DNA of 43,574 bases, taken from Bacteroidota bacterium (lineage in GTDB: Bacteria; Bacteroidota; Bacteroidia; Sphingobacteriales; Sphingobacteriaceae). The stretch covers positions 1 through 43,574 of the forward strand of contig JABDBW010000013.1 in assembly GCA_013288485.1 (NCBI GenBank). The letters are read 5' to 3'. The notes beneath the pieces are model-generated. The model saw nothing but the letters and a program-made list of their open reading frames with translations. It did no database searches and was not told where the DNA came from. Below are positions 35,627 to 43,560 of the stretch, one piece after another. The translations under genes were made by a program, and so were the position numbers. How positions within the stretch are numbered: the first letter of the stretch is position 1; the number at the start of each line of letters is the position of its first letter.

Positions 35627-37834
35627 TTGAAACATTGTTGCGCTTTATTTTTTATTTTTTTCAATCTGGTTAGCTTTAACCTGTTTGCAAAGCTGCAAAA
35701 CAACAGCAACGACAGCCTGAAAAGGTTGATCTTAAATGCGCTAAAAAACACCACAAAACCGCCTGATACGCTTACTATTGGCCGCATTAACAAACTTGCC
35801 GACGGATATTTTGAATCTTTTCCCGATAGTACATTATACTATGGTAACCTCGCTATTAAATTATCAAAAAAAATAAACTACCCCCTGGGTATTGCCGATG
35901 GTACCGTACAGTTAGCTACTGTTAACACATTCAGAGGCAACTACACCGAATCGGCCAAAAATTATACCCTCGCTTTAAACATATACTTGCAGGTCCATAA
36001 CAGCCACGGCATTAGCATAAGCTATATTGGCCTGGGCCGTGTACAGGATTATTTAGGCAACTATGATAATGCCATCAACCTGTTTAATAAGGCACTCGCG
36101 TTAATTGCAAAAACACGCAATGAGGAAGATGAAGCCGAATGTTATAACATGATGGGTGTTACTTATGATAATAAGGGCGAATTTTCAAAAGCATTGGATA
36201 GCTACTTCAAATCGCTTATAATTAATATTAAACGTAAGGACGACCTGGCAGCTGCCGATAAATACAGCAATATTGGCGTTGTTATGCAGGAACTGGAGCT
36301 TTACCCAAAAGCTTTGGATTATTATAACCGCTCGTTTCAGCTTTGGAAAAAATTGGATGACAAGCAGGGCATCAGCGTAGCGACCCAAAATATAGGCGAA
36401 ACATTAATTTACCAAAAAAAATATAAGGAGGCTATTGGCTATTTAAATACCGCGTCGGCCCTTTTCCATCAGCTGGGCGACCAGGATGGCATAAGCCTGG
36501 TAGATTATGACCTGGGTTTGTATTATTATTATACCAACCATACCGATTTGGCTATTCATTATCTTAACCTTTCGCTGCTATCGGCTAAACAAAACAAAAT
36601 TAAATATAACAAGGCTAATGCCTACGTGGGGCTGGCCCTGGTATATAACCTGGAAAAAGATTATCAGCGTGCCTATAATTATGCGGTTAATGCACAACAT
36701 ACCGCCAATAATTTAGGGAGCCTGAACATAAAAGCCGATGCCACCTTACAGGTTAGCAAGGCATTGGCCGGACTAAAACAGTTTGAAGATGCCTATAACC
36801 AGCATAAGTTATATGTAGCTTTAAAAGACAGTATAGACAAAAATGAAAGTATTCATAAAGTAATGCTCTATAACCTGGAGATCGATTTTACGAAAAAGAA
36901 GAAAGAACTTACAGATCAGCAGAATTTAAAGGAAAATATTTACCAGCAAAAAATTCAGCGACAGGAAAGCGAAAACCAGGTTTATGCTGTTATTATTGGT
37001 ATTATGACTGTGCTTGTTGTGGTATATTACAGAGGAAAGCGTAAACAGCAAAAAATTAATGCTTTGTTAGCAGAAAAGAACATAGAAGTATTATCACAGC
37101 AGGAAGACCTGAATGACCAGGCAACTAAACTAAACGAGCTTAATTTATTAAAAGACAGGCTGATTGGCGTACTGGCCCACGACCTTAGGGCCCCTATAAG
37201 TACCCTAAGAGGGCTGTTTACCTTAATGATAGATGCCAGCATTAGCCGCGAAGAATTTATTGAAATGACGCCCCGGGTATTTAATACTTTGGAGCATACT
37301 TCCGACTTTTTGGATACCCTATTATTTTGGATAAACAGCCAGGTTGATAACAGCGAAAAAAACGTTAAAAGTTTTTATATAAATGATGTGGTTAGCCGCG
37401 AGTTAACACACATGGAGGATAAACTGCAGCAAAAAAATATAAAAGTAAATGTTAAAATAAAGCCCGACGCAATAGCATTAGCCGACCCAAATGCGGTAAG
37501 GATAGTGATCCATAATTTTTTAACCAATGCTATTAAATTCTCTAACCGCGACAGTATTATTGAAATATCAGCCAAGGCAGAAGATGGCGAAAGGGTTACA
37601 TTCTGTTTAAAAGACCATGGGGTTGGAATGACCGAGGAATACCTGGAAAATTTATTTAAAAACAGGGTAAACAGTTCGGTTGGCACAGAAAACGAAAGCG
37701 GCACCGGCATGGGCCTGCTGTTTTGTAAGGACCTTATAGAAAAAAACAAAGGTACTATATGGGTAACAAGCAGCCTGGGAGTTGGTTCCCAGTTGTGTTT
37801 TAGTTTACCGTTGGGAATTGAGGTAGTGGTTTAA
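35627..37834 (+). CDS. TPR-containing sensor histidine kinase, TTG start
   Basis: A 735-aa two-component sensor. A signal-peptide-like N terminus (residues 1-21) is followed by periplasmic TPR repeats (about 60-405, with units such as GNYDNAINLFNKAL and GEFSKALDSYFKSL). A coiled coil, one TM segment (451-468), a HisKA domain with phospho-acceptor H518 in AHDLRAP, and a HATPase_c domain follow. The ATPase domain has the N box N630-N634, DHGVGM (663-668) and GTGMGL (692-697). TTG 35627 is the only sensible start, because an in-frame stop precedes it at 35618 and no ATG occurs before the TPRs. No response regulator is adjacent, so this is an orphan kinase; the partner and signal are unknown. The downstream neighbour is HigBA. 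Confidence 0.9.
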   Translation: MKHCCALFFIFFNLVSFNLFAKLQNNSNDSLKRLILNALKNTTKPPDTLTIGRINKLADGYFESFPDSTLYYGNLAIKLSKKINYPLGIADGTVQLATVNTFRGNYTESAKNYTLALNIYLQVHNSHGISISYIGLGRVQDYLGNYDNAINLFNKALALIAKTRNEEDEAECYNMMGVTYDNKGEFSKALDSYFKSLIINIKRKDDLAAADKYSNIGVVMQELELYPKALDYYNRSFQLWKKLDDKQGISVATQNIGETLIYQKKYKEAIGYLNTASALFHQLGDQDGISLVDYDLGLYYYYTNHTDLAIHYLNLSLLSAKQNKIKYNKANAYVGLALVYNLEKDYQRAYNYAVNAQHTANNLGSLNIKADATLQVSKALAGLKQFEDAYNQHKLYVALKDSIDKNESIHKVMLYNLEIDFTKKKKELTDQQNLKENIYQQKIQRQESENQVYAVIIGIMTVLVVVYYRGKRKQQKINALLAEKNIEVLSQQEDLNDQATKLNELNLLKDRLIGVLAHDLRAPISTLRGLFTLMIDASISREEFIEMTPRVFNTLEHTSDFLDTLLFWINSQVDNSEKNVKSFYINDVVSRELTHMEDKLQQKNIKVNVKIKPDAIALADPNAVRIVIHNFLTNAIKFSNRDSIIEISAKAEDGERVTFCLKDHGVGMTEEYLENLFKNRVNSSVGTENESGTGMGLLFCKDLIEKNKGTIWVTSSLGVGSQLCFSLPLGIEVVV

Positions 37835-37872
37835 TAATAGCATCAATATTTTCCTGGCAAAATTTATCAAAA

Positions 37873-37910
37873 TTTGGTAAATTTTGATTTTTTACCTATT
37901 TTTGGTAAAA
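37873..37910 (+). promoter_or_regulatory. higBA promoter with overlapping operator half-sites
   Basis: TTTG (37873-37876), a 20-nt spacer and TATTTTTG (37897-37904) match the Bacteroidota -33/-7 consensus. Three alternating half-sites overlap it: GGTAAA (37876), TTTACC (37891) and GGTAAA (37904), giving two inverted pairs sharing the middle site. The -7 element lies between and under them, as expected for HigA autorepression. Confidence 0.65.
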
Positions 37911-37919
37911 CAAATAATA

Positions 37920-38237
37920 ATGAGAATTATTATAGAAGATGAGTACTTAGCAAATCTTTATGAAAACGGGCAGAGTTTGGGTAAACCAAAATTTGGCCAG
38001 CAAATTGAATTAGCTTTTATAAAAAGGGTTATACAACTTGAACAGGCGCCTGATACCAATACTTTAAGGCAGATCAAATCATTGCATTTTGAACAACTTA
38101 AAGGTAATTTAAAGGGCAAAAATTCAATTCGTGTTAAAGATGGCTTCAGACTAATTTTCAGGGTTGAAAAGGATGGCAATAATAAACGAATTGAAATAAT
38201 TGCTATCGAAGAACTTAATAATCATTACGCCAAATAA
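37920..38237 (+). CDS. higB: RelE/ParE-superfamily toxin, HigB type
   Basis: A 105-aa toxin predicted to be a ribosome-dependent mRNA interferase. The order toxin-then-antitoxin and the fold pattern are HigBA-like: an N-terminal helix, then KSLHFEQLKGNLKGKNSIRVKDGFRLIFRV. The latter matches the family core (HxLxG...S.R....RLIFR) with conserved basic residues for RNA binding. The start ATG 37920 is chosen over an upstream TTG that would place 12 residues over the promoter. It is followed by the antitoxin gene after 7 nt. It inserts between a histidine kinase and a convergent secreted-protein gene, a typical position for a mobile accessory module. Confidence 0.88.
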   Translation: MRIIIEDEYLANLYENGQSLGKPKFGQQIELAFIKRVIQLEQAPDTNTLRQIKSLHFEQLKGNLKGKNSIRVKDGFRLIFRVEKDGNNKRIEIIAIEELNNHYAK

Positions 38238-38244
38238 TAACGCT

Positions 38245-38535
38245 ATGGGAAATGTAGTTGATAAAAACGGTATAATATTAAAAACACCGGCCGCCTTTCA
38301 TCCGGGTGAGTTTTTGTTAGAGGAAGTGGAAGAAAGAGGTTTGAAAAAAACAGAATTTGCAAAAAGTATTGGCTTGCTGCCCGGCAACTTAAGCGAACTG
38401 TTTAAAGGCAAGCGCCATATTAATGCCCGGATAGCGGTAAGGCTTGAAAAAATACTGGATATAAGCGCCGAATATTGGATAGGCCTGCAAACCGCCTACG
38501 ACTTAACTATAGCACGCGAGTTAGAGCACGCGTAA
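38245..38535 (+). CDS. higA: HigA antitoxin, XRE-family HTH
   Basis: A 96-aa antitoxin and autorepressor. The family hallmark HPGEFLLEEVEERGLKKTEFA opens an XRE-type helix-turn-helix (about residues 18-70, recognition region LPGNLSELFKGKRHINARIA). The ending SAEYWIGLQTAYDLTIARELE is typical of HigA. Start at ATG 38245, 7 nt after higB; an upstream in-frame start would overlap higB by 38 nt. It likely binds the GGTAAA/TTTACC sites upstream of higB together with HigB. Confidence 0.92.
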   Translation: MGNVVDKNGIILKTPAAFHPGEFLLEEVEERGLKKTEFAKSIGLLPGNLSELFKGKRHINARIAVRLEKILDISAEYWIGLQTAYDLTIARELEHA

Positions 38536-38542
38536 TTCAGCC

Positions 38543-39445
38543 TTATTTTGCCAGCGTATATTCTCCCCAAAAATCAGTGGCCGATTGGCTTGCCATCCCG
38601 ACATCTGTTTTTACATATCTCATGCCTGTAACGTTTCCTGCCTGGTCATACGAATACGATGTAACACCATGTACCACTACGTCATTTATCATGAGCTGGT
38701 AAGCAAATTTTACAGGGTTGCTTACCGAAAGGTTAAGCTGTTTTAATCCTATAGCCAATTCATAGGTATAAGCCAGTTTACTATCAAACGACGACGCGGC
38801 TTTGATGCCATCCGCGTTGTAAACCGAAATTAATGAATCCACATCTTTTATCCCGTTAACGCGAATATATTTGGCTTTATTCGCCATGTTATTATTATTG
38901 ACAATGGCAAGCGAATCAGTATTTACAGGTGGGCTTTTGGTCGCTGTTCCGCTTGTACCTATCGTATTACCACCGTCACGACTATCACGTATTACAGTCA
39001 CACCCCCAGAGTAAGAAGTAAAAGAGTTAAGCCGCGAGAAAGCGGCACCAACGCTTACGCGGCCCAGGTTAGGTATAAACCTATTGTTTTTTTCAAACGA
39101 CGGATAGGTAATACTCATGCCGTCTTTATCCTTTTTTTGCCCCGATCTGTTTATGGTAAGCGTAACCCCGCCATTTATTATCCGCCTTATTATGGCAGGG
39201 TCGGTAGCCTGTATAACTACATAAAGGTTTTTATCGTCGTTAGCCATGGTATAATAAAAATCGGTATGCGTATTATATGCCTGGAACTGGTTGTTCCACT
39301 CGGTTGTCCTGCCATCAATTTTTATGCCGACTGGCGCACGAAGGCTAATTTGCTGTACATTGGGAAGGTTTTGCGCATTGGCGGCAAAGAAAATAAAGAC
39401 CCCAAAAAATACAGGCAGTAATTTAAGTAATGGGACTTTTTTCAT
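38543..39445 (-). CDS. Secreted CBM9/DOMON-like protein of unknown function
   Basis: A 300-aa exported protein with signal peptide (MKKVPLLKLLPVFFGVFIFFAANA). Residues 30-110 show the pattern of a CBM9-type beta-sandwich: a short IKIDGRTTEWNNQF opening, then YYTMANDDKNLYVVIQATD, as in family 9 carbohydrate-binding modules. The rest (120-300) is beta-rich with Ser/Thr/Asn-rich stretches and no catalytic motif I recognise. It could bind a sugar or sit on the cell surface; function unknown. Its stop is 7 nt from the end of higA on the other strand, so the two transcription units converge tightly. Confidence 0.75.
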   Translation of the reverse strand: MKKVPLLKLLPVFFGVFIFFAANAQNLPNVQQISLRAPVGIKIDGRTTEWNNQFQAYNTHTDFYYTMANDDKNLYVVIQATDPAIIRRIINGGVTLTINRSGQKKDKDGMSITYPSFEKNNRFIPNLGRVSVGAAFSRLNSFTSYSGGVTVIRDSRDGGNTIGTSGTATKSPPVNTDSLAIVNNNNMANKAKYIRVNGIKDVDSLISVYNADGIKAASSFDSKLAYTYELAIGLKQLNLSVSNPVKFAYQLMINDVVVHGVTSYSYDQAGNVTGMRYVKTDVGMASQSATDFWGEYTLAK

Positions 39446-39545
39446 GACAAGAAAAGTTTATAGCGGTTTATAGTTATATAAATATATTGACTATCAATAC
39501 ACTTATATAAAAATTAACAAATATTAACGTTTCGTTGCCTCGGCC

Positions 39546-39578
39546 AGACTTACGAAGTTTTAAAAACTTCGTAAGTCT
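39546..39578. repeat. Perfect 15-bp stem-loop between blaR1-like and CBM9-like genes
   Basis: AGACTTACGAAGTTT (39546-39560) is the exact reverse complement of 39564-39578, with a 3-nt loop. Both neighbours are on the - strand, yet the T-rich side lies on the + strand (GTTTATTTATG), so it is not a normal - strand terminator. It may be a dispersed element; I recall similar CTTACGAAGTTT palindromes in other Bacteroidota. Confidence 0.75.
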
Positions 39579-39589
39579 GTTTATTTATG

Positions 39590-41245
39590 TTATTTTCCAT
39601 ATCCTATCAACTCAATGGCAAGCGCTCTGTTGGGCGCATCTAATACTTTTTGATCAAGACGTACTTTAGGATATTTTTTTGTCCTCCCGAATAATGTAAA
39701 ACTAACGCCTACTACATAATTATTGTATTTCCCGTTAACTTTACCCGGAAATGTTTTTAGCATATTTATAACCTGCTCATCGCACCCGTAACCCAAACCG
39801 CTAACTAATTTTACATCGGTTATTTTATGATCTTTATCTACATTAAATTTGGCAACAACACTGCCTTGTATTTCATGGTCGAGCGCCTGTTGTGGGTATT
39901 CAACTCTATTACTGAATGATCTGAGCGCGTTAAAACCATCATCGTGTATCATTATTGGCATTGGCATTGGCGGCGGCGGCCCTGGTTTAAGTTTAAGCTC
40001 GCTTACTTTAACATCCGGGAATTTATAGCCAAATCTACGATATATCATATCTTCGCCTGAAGCATTGCCGGCACCTTTATAAATAACTACCCGGCCTGCT
40101 TTGTCATCAGCGTCTGAAATCTTTTTGCCCGATCTATTACTGATTATAGCAACATAATAAGTTTTACCATTAGCCGAATAACCGCCCTCTTCAATTTTAT
40201 ACCCTTTTGCATTAATATAGGTTTTTGCAGGTTTATAGTCAGCGGGCAGTTTCACAAACTCATCAATTTTAGTGTCTTGTGCGGCGGGTGCAGTTAGTGA
40301 GGTTTTTTTAGTTGATTTGACACTTAACGCTGCCATTGTTTTATTAGAAAACAATAAAAAAGCAATGGTGATTACGGGAACGATAGCAAGCCTGATTAAC
40401 CAGGCTGTAGCTGCGGAGGTAGTTTTACTCATCATGATTAATCGGTTTTTGGTTACTGAATAGTTGAATTGACTGGTTAGGTATAAGCTTTTGTTTTCAC
40501 TGGCTTTATCCAGCAATAAATATTGATAGCCTATTGTGTCACGGTAGTTTTCGATAACTGCCGCATCAGCTAAAAATTCATGGTTAAGCTGCATGGCCCT
40601 GCGGTACAAAAATATAAATGGGTTAAACCAACAAACCACCTGCAATAATTCAACTAATATTATATCCAACGAGTGCAATTGTTTTACATGCGTTTGTTCG
40701 TGGCAAATAATTTCGGGTTCAATTGAGTTGCTATGATACTTATCTTTATTAATAAAAATATATTTTAAAAAACTATGCGGAGTTACATCCTCATCAACTA
40801 ATACCAGTTTAGTATCACTATAGTTTATGATTGTATTTCTGGTAACAATGCGGCTGATATGATAACTGTTTCTGGCAAATCTTACCAACATTACCAGGGT
40901 AGTTATGCCATATAATAGAAGCAATACATCCGGCAGGTAATTATGCTTTGGCGTTTGTGAAACCTGTTGCAGAGCGGAACTGCTAACAGTTGTTGATATA
41001 GCGTGAACCTGAAATGTATTAGCAATCCTGGTTGACACAAGTTGTTCTGCAACTTGTTGCTGAAAACCAGGGATTTGCGGATAGGGTATATGAACAGTTA
41101 CTAAAGGAACCGTTAATGAAAATACCAAACTAAATAGCAAGTAAAACCTGTTAAAGCGGTATAAATTTTCGGACCCTAAGAAAACGCGGTATACCAATAA
41201 TAGTAAACCGGAACATAAAACGAAATTTACGATATAGTGTATCAT
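39590..41245 (-). CDS. BlaR1-like M56 metallopeptidase with TonB C-terminal domain
   Basis: A 551-aa membrane protease-transducer. TM helices lie at about residues 2-20, 33-52 and 104-122. The cytosolic M56 zinc site is H182-E183-Q-T-H186, with the third ligand E223 in NHEFLAD, and a further TM segment follows near 288-306. The periplasmic part has a proline-rich linker (GPPPPMPMPI, about residue 430) and a TonB-C domain (about 445-535: YPQQALDHEIQGSVVAKFNV). Beta-lactam-type BlaR1 proteins instead end in a penicillin-binding domain, so the signal here is probably not a beta-lactam. Its start overlaps the blaI stop by 4 nt (translational coupling). It likely cleaves or relieves the BlaI-type repressor. 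Confidence 0.88.
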   Translation of the reverse strand: MIHYIVNFVLCSGLLLLVYRVFLGSENLYRFNRFYLLFSLVFSLTVPLVTVHIPYPQIPGFQQQVAEQLVSTRIANTFQVHAISTTVSSSALQQVSQTPKHNYLPDVLLLLYGITTLVMLVRFARNSYHISRIVTRNTIINYSDTKLVLVDEDVTPHSFLKYIFINKDKYHSNSIEPEIICHEQTHVKQLHSLDIILVELLQVVCWFNPFIFLYRRAMQLNHEFLADAAVIENYRDTIGYQYLLLDKASENKSLYLTSQFNYSVTKNRLIMMSKTTSAATAWLIRLAIVPVITIAFLLFSNKTMAALSVKSTKKTSLTAPAAQDTKIDEFVKLPADYKPAKTYINAKGYKIEEGGYSANGKTYYVAIISNRSGKKISDADDKAGRVVIYKGAGNASGEDMIYRRFGYKFPDVKVSELKLKPGPPPPMPMPIMIHDDGFNALRSFSNRVEYPQQALDHEIQGSVVAKFNVDKDHKITDVKLVSGLGYGCDEQVINMLKTFPGKVNGKYNNYVVGVSFTLFGRTKKYPKVRLDQKVLDAPNRALAIELIGYGK

Positions 41246-41613
41246 TTTTCCCTCCTTTTAATTTCAAGATCAATAATTTTTTTAAGGTCCTCCAGTTCGG
41301 CAGGTGTAAGGTTGGATGAGGCTGTGAAGAACGAGGCAAACTGCAAAGCCGAATTATTAAAGTAATTTTTAATAATGCCGTTCACCTCCTTCGAGAAGTA
41401 AGCCGACTTTTTTACCAGCGGATAATATTGCCTGGAGTTACCAAATGTTTCGTAGCCGACAAAACCTTTATCCTGCATACGCTTTAGCAAAGTAGCAATG
41501 GTAGTGCCCGCGGGTTTGGGGTCGGGATAGCTTAGCAAAATGTCTTTCAGGAAAACTTTTTCATGCTGCCATATCAGTTCCATTAACTGTTCTTCTGATT
41601 TAGTGAGCTTCAT
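41242..41613 (-). CDS. BlaI/MecI-family transcriptional repressor
   Basis: A 123-aa winged-helix repressor. The N-terminal pattern MKLTKSEEQLMELIWQHE and DPKPAGTTIATLLKRMQDKG with YETFGNSRQYYPLVKK is characteristic of the BlaI/MecI/CopY family. The C-terminal part provides dimerisation and the protease-sensitive region. It is cotranscribed with the M56 protease (4-nt overlap) and faces a perfect palindromic operator 18 nt upstream of its start. Its targets beyond its own operon are not visible in the window. Confidence 0.92.
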   Translation of the reverse strand: MKLTKSEEQLMELIWQHEKVFLKDILLSYPDPKPAGTTIATLLKRMQDKGFVGYETFGNSRQYYPLVKKSAYFSKEVNGIIKNYFNNSALQFASFFTASSNLTPAELEDLKKIIDLEIKRREK

Positions 41614-41630
41614 ATTCTACTTATTTAGAG

Positions 41631-41654
41631 TTTACTCTACAATTGTAGAGTAAA
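41631..41654. promoter_or_regulatory. Perfect 24-bp palindromic BlaI-type operator
   Basis: The half-site TTTACTCTACAA (41631-41642) is followed directly by its exact reverse complement (41643-41654), giving CTACAATTGTAG at the centre. This contains the TACA..TGTA core of BlaI/MecI operators. It lies upstream of blaI and presumably mediates autorepression. Confidence 0.85.
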
Positions 41655-41691
41655 TAATTTAAATATGCAAATAAAAGTGAAAAATATTTTA

Positions 41692-41757
41692 GGTGGGTCC
41701 GGGTGGACCAGGTGGGTTCACCCCGGACCAAGTGGACCAGGTGGGCCAGGTGGTGCG
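41692..41757. repeat. G-rich nonamer repeat with internal hairpin
   Basis: Six 9-nt units of GGTGGACCA/GGTGGGCCA type in a 66-nt block in which all G-rich units lie on the + strand. The 14-mer GTGGACCAGGTGGG occurs at 41703 and again at 41732. GGTCCGGG (41696-41703) pairs with CCCGGACC (41722-41729). Base composition is far from the AT-rich surroundings. It sits between the BlaI operator and the glycosyltransferase promoter. No open reading frame uses it. Confidence 0.8.
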
Positions 41758-41802
41758 CTGCATCACTTACCAAAGGGTTACCTGCTTAAAGCAATATTTA
41801 TA

Positions 41803-41810
41803 TACATTTG
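41803..41810 (+). promoter_or_regulatory. Candidate -7 element for glycosyltransferase gene
   Basis: TACATTTG followed by C fits TAnnTTTG, 23 nt before the proposed TTG start at 41834. No clear -33 element is visible. Confidence 0.4.
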
Positions 41811-41833
41811 CATTGTTTTTTTGAATTAACCCA

Positions 41834-43549
41834 TTGCCATTGTCGCCTACACAAAAAGTCGTTCAGTCTGACAAACCCATCTGGTATTTTTTGTTATGCT
41901 GGACAATTTTTAACCTCGCGCAAGCTTACCGGTTAGAACTGCAGGCCGACGAAGCCTACTACTGGCTGTATTCGCGTTTTTTAGACTGGGGTTATTTCGA
42001 CCATCCGCCAATGGTGGCGCTGTTCATCCGTATTGGCGATACGTTGATGCATAATGAATTGGGCCTGCGCCTCCTTACGGTATTAACCAGCACAGCTTCT
42101 ATATACTTATTATGGCTCATCCTGAAAAAATACGCGGTGGACGCATGGGCGTTCATACTCGTTATATCGGGTATCTTCATCTTTCATATTTACGGGTTTA
42201 CCACTACGCCCGACGCGCCGCTATTCTTTTTCGCGGTGCTGTTCTATTTCTTTTACCAAAAATATATCGACCATGATAAATGGACGCTGGCCCTTGCCTT
42301 GGGTATAGTGGTTGCCTGTTTGCTTTACAGTAAGTACCATGCCGCGTTGCTTATTTTGTTTACCGTGGCGTGTAATATTAAATTATTAAAGCGGCCCTCG
42401 TTCTGGCTCATCGTTTTTTTGGCGGCAATACTATATATACCTCATATTTTATGGCAGGTGCAACACGGCTATCCATCGGTAAATTACCATTTGTATGACC
42501 GCTCGGCGGCTACTTACGATAGTGCCAATAGCTTTTTATACCTGCCCGGGCAACTGCTTATGGCCGGGCCCCTGATTGGATGGTTTTTATTTTATAAAGC
42601 ATTTACTGTAAAAATTAAAGATGCCTTTATCCGTTGCCTGCTGGTAAATTGTATTGGTACGCTGGTGTTCTTTTTCATCTCCACTTTCAGGGGCGAAGCA
42701 CAGCCGCATTGGACGCTTATAGCCTTCGCGCCGCTGGCTATGCTGGTATTAATAGGTTTTAAACAACCGGGCGGCAGGCCCGCGTGGTTTTATCCGGTTG
42801 CTATTATTAACATGCTGGTAATTGTGCTGTTCAGGTTAGGCGTGCTGTTCGCGGTACCTGTTGTTACGCAGATAGGGCAAATAAAAAGCTATTATGGTTA
42901 TAAAGATTGGGCGCATATAGTTAAGCAAAAGGCAGGCGACGCTTATGTTATTATGGATGATAATTTTCAAAACCCGGCCAAGTACGATTATTACAATAAT
43001 ACGCTGAAAGGCTTCTCGTACGATACAAGAAACTATAGGCGCACACAGTTTGATATATGGCCCATTGAAGAACAGATGCAGCACCAGCGGGCTTTGCACT
43101 TAACTGATGACCCTACAAAAAATACCACTGATTCCATAAAAATAAAAGTCGGTAAATGGTATGTTGAATGGATAGACGATGTGCGCACTTATCAAAAAGT
43201 AAAGGTCGAAATCCCTTATCATGAGCTAAAATTACATACCGGCGATAAAAAGGATATTGATTTAACCATTACAAATCCATATCCTTACCAAATAAACTTT
43301 AGCAACAATAAAACGCTGCACGAGGTAGCAATGGACGCGTGTTTTTACCGGGATGATGGTTCGGCATATACCCAAAGGGCCCCGGGCAGTTTTAACAATC
43401 TGGTTTTAAATGCCGGGGAAAGCAAACATTTTATTTTTAATATAAACTCGCCATCGCAAAAAGGAAAATACGAATTAATGTTCTCTATAAGCACCGCGCC
43501 CTTTGGGGGAAGCAAAAACAGCAATTTCATTGCCGTTGAAGTTGAATAA
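41834..43549 (+). CDS. Family 39-type (ArnT/PMT-like) membrane glycosyltransferase, TTG start
   Basis: A 571-aa GT-C fold glycosyltransferase that probably uses a polyprenyl-phosphate sugar on the periplasmic side of the inner membrane. The first loop after TM1 contains the acidic pair D39-E40 in LQADEAYYW, then FLDWGYFDHPPM, the hallmark of the PMT_2/GT39 group. Multiple TM segments follow to about residue 345. The last 115 residues (about 455-571) form a soluble beta-rich extension ending FIAVEVE, not part of the minimal enzyme. An in-frame stop at 41822 and the lack of any ATG before residue 60 force a non-ATG start. TTG 41834 is best, with TTG 41840 possible. Acceptor unknown (lipid, glycan or protein). 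Confidence 0.87.
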   Translation: MPLSPTQKVVQSDKPIWYFLLCWTIFNLAQAYRLELQADEAYYWLYSRFLDWGYFDHPPMVALFIRIGDTLMHNELGLRLLTVLTSTASIYLLWLILKKYAVDAWAFILVISGIFIFHIYGFTTTPDAPLFFFAVLFYFFYQKYIDHDKWTLALALGIVVACLLYSKYHAALLILFTVACNIKLLKRPSFWLIVFLAAILYIPHILWQVQHGYPSVNYHLYDRSAATYDSANSFLYLPGQLLMAGPLIGWFLFYKAFTVKIKDAFIRCLLVNCIGTLVFFFISTFRGEAQPHWTLIAFAPLAMLVLIGFKQPGGRPAWFYPVAIINMLVIVLFRLGVLFAVPVVTQIGQIKSYYGYKDWAHIVKQKAGDAYVIMDDNFQNPAKYDYYNNTLKGFSYDTRNYRRTQFDIWPIEEQMQHQRALHLTDDPTKNTTDSIKIKVGKWYVEWIDDVRTYQKVKVEIPYHELKLHTGDKKDIDLTITNPYPYQINFSNNKTLHEVAMDACFYRDDGSAYTQRAPGSFNNLVLNAGESKHFIFNINSPSQKGKYELMFSISTAPFGGSKNSNFIAVEVE

Positions 43550-43560
43550 AAATTGAACGC

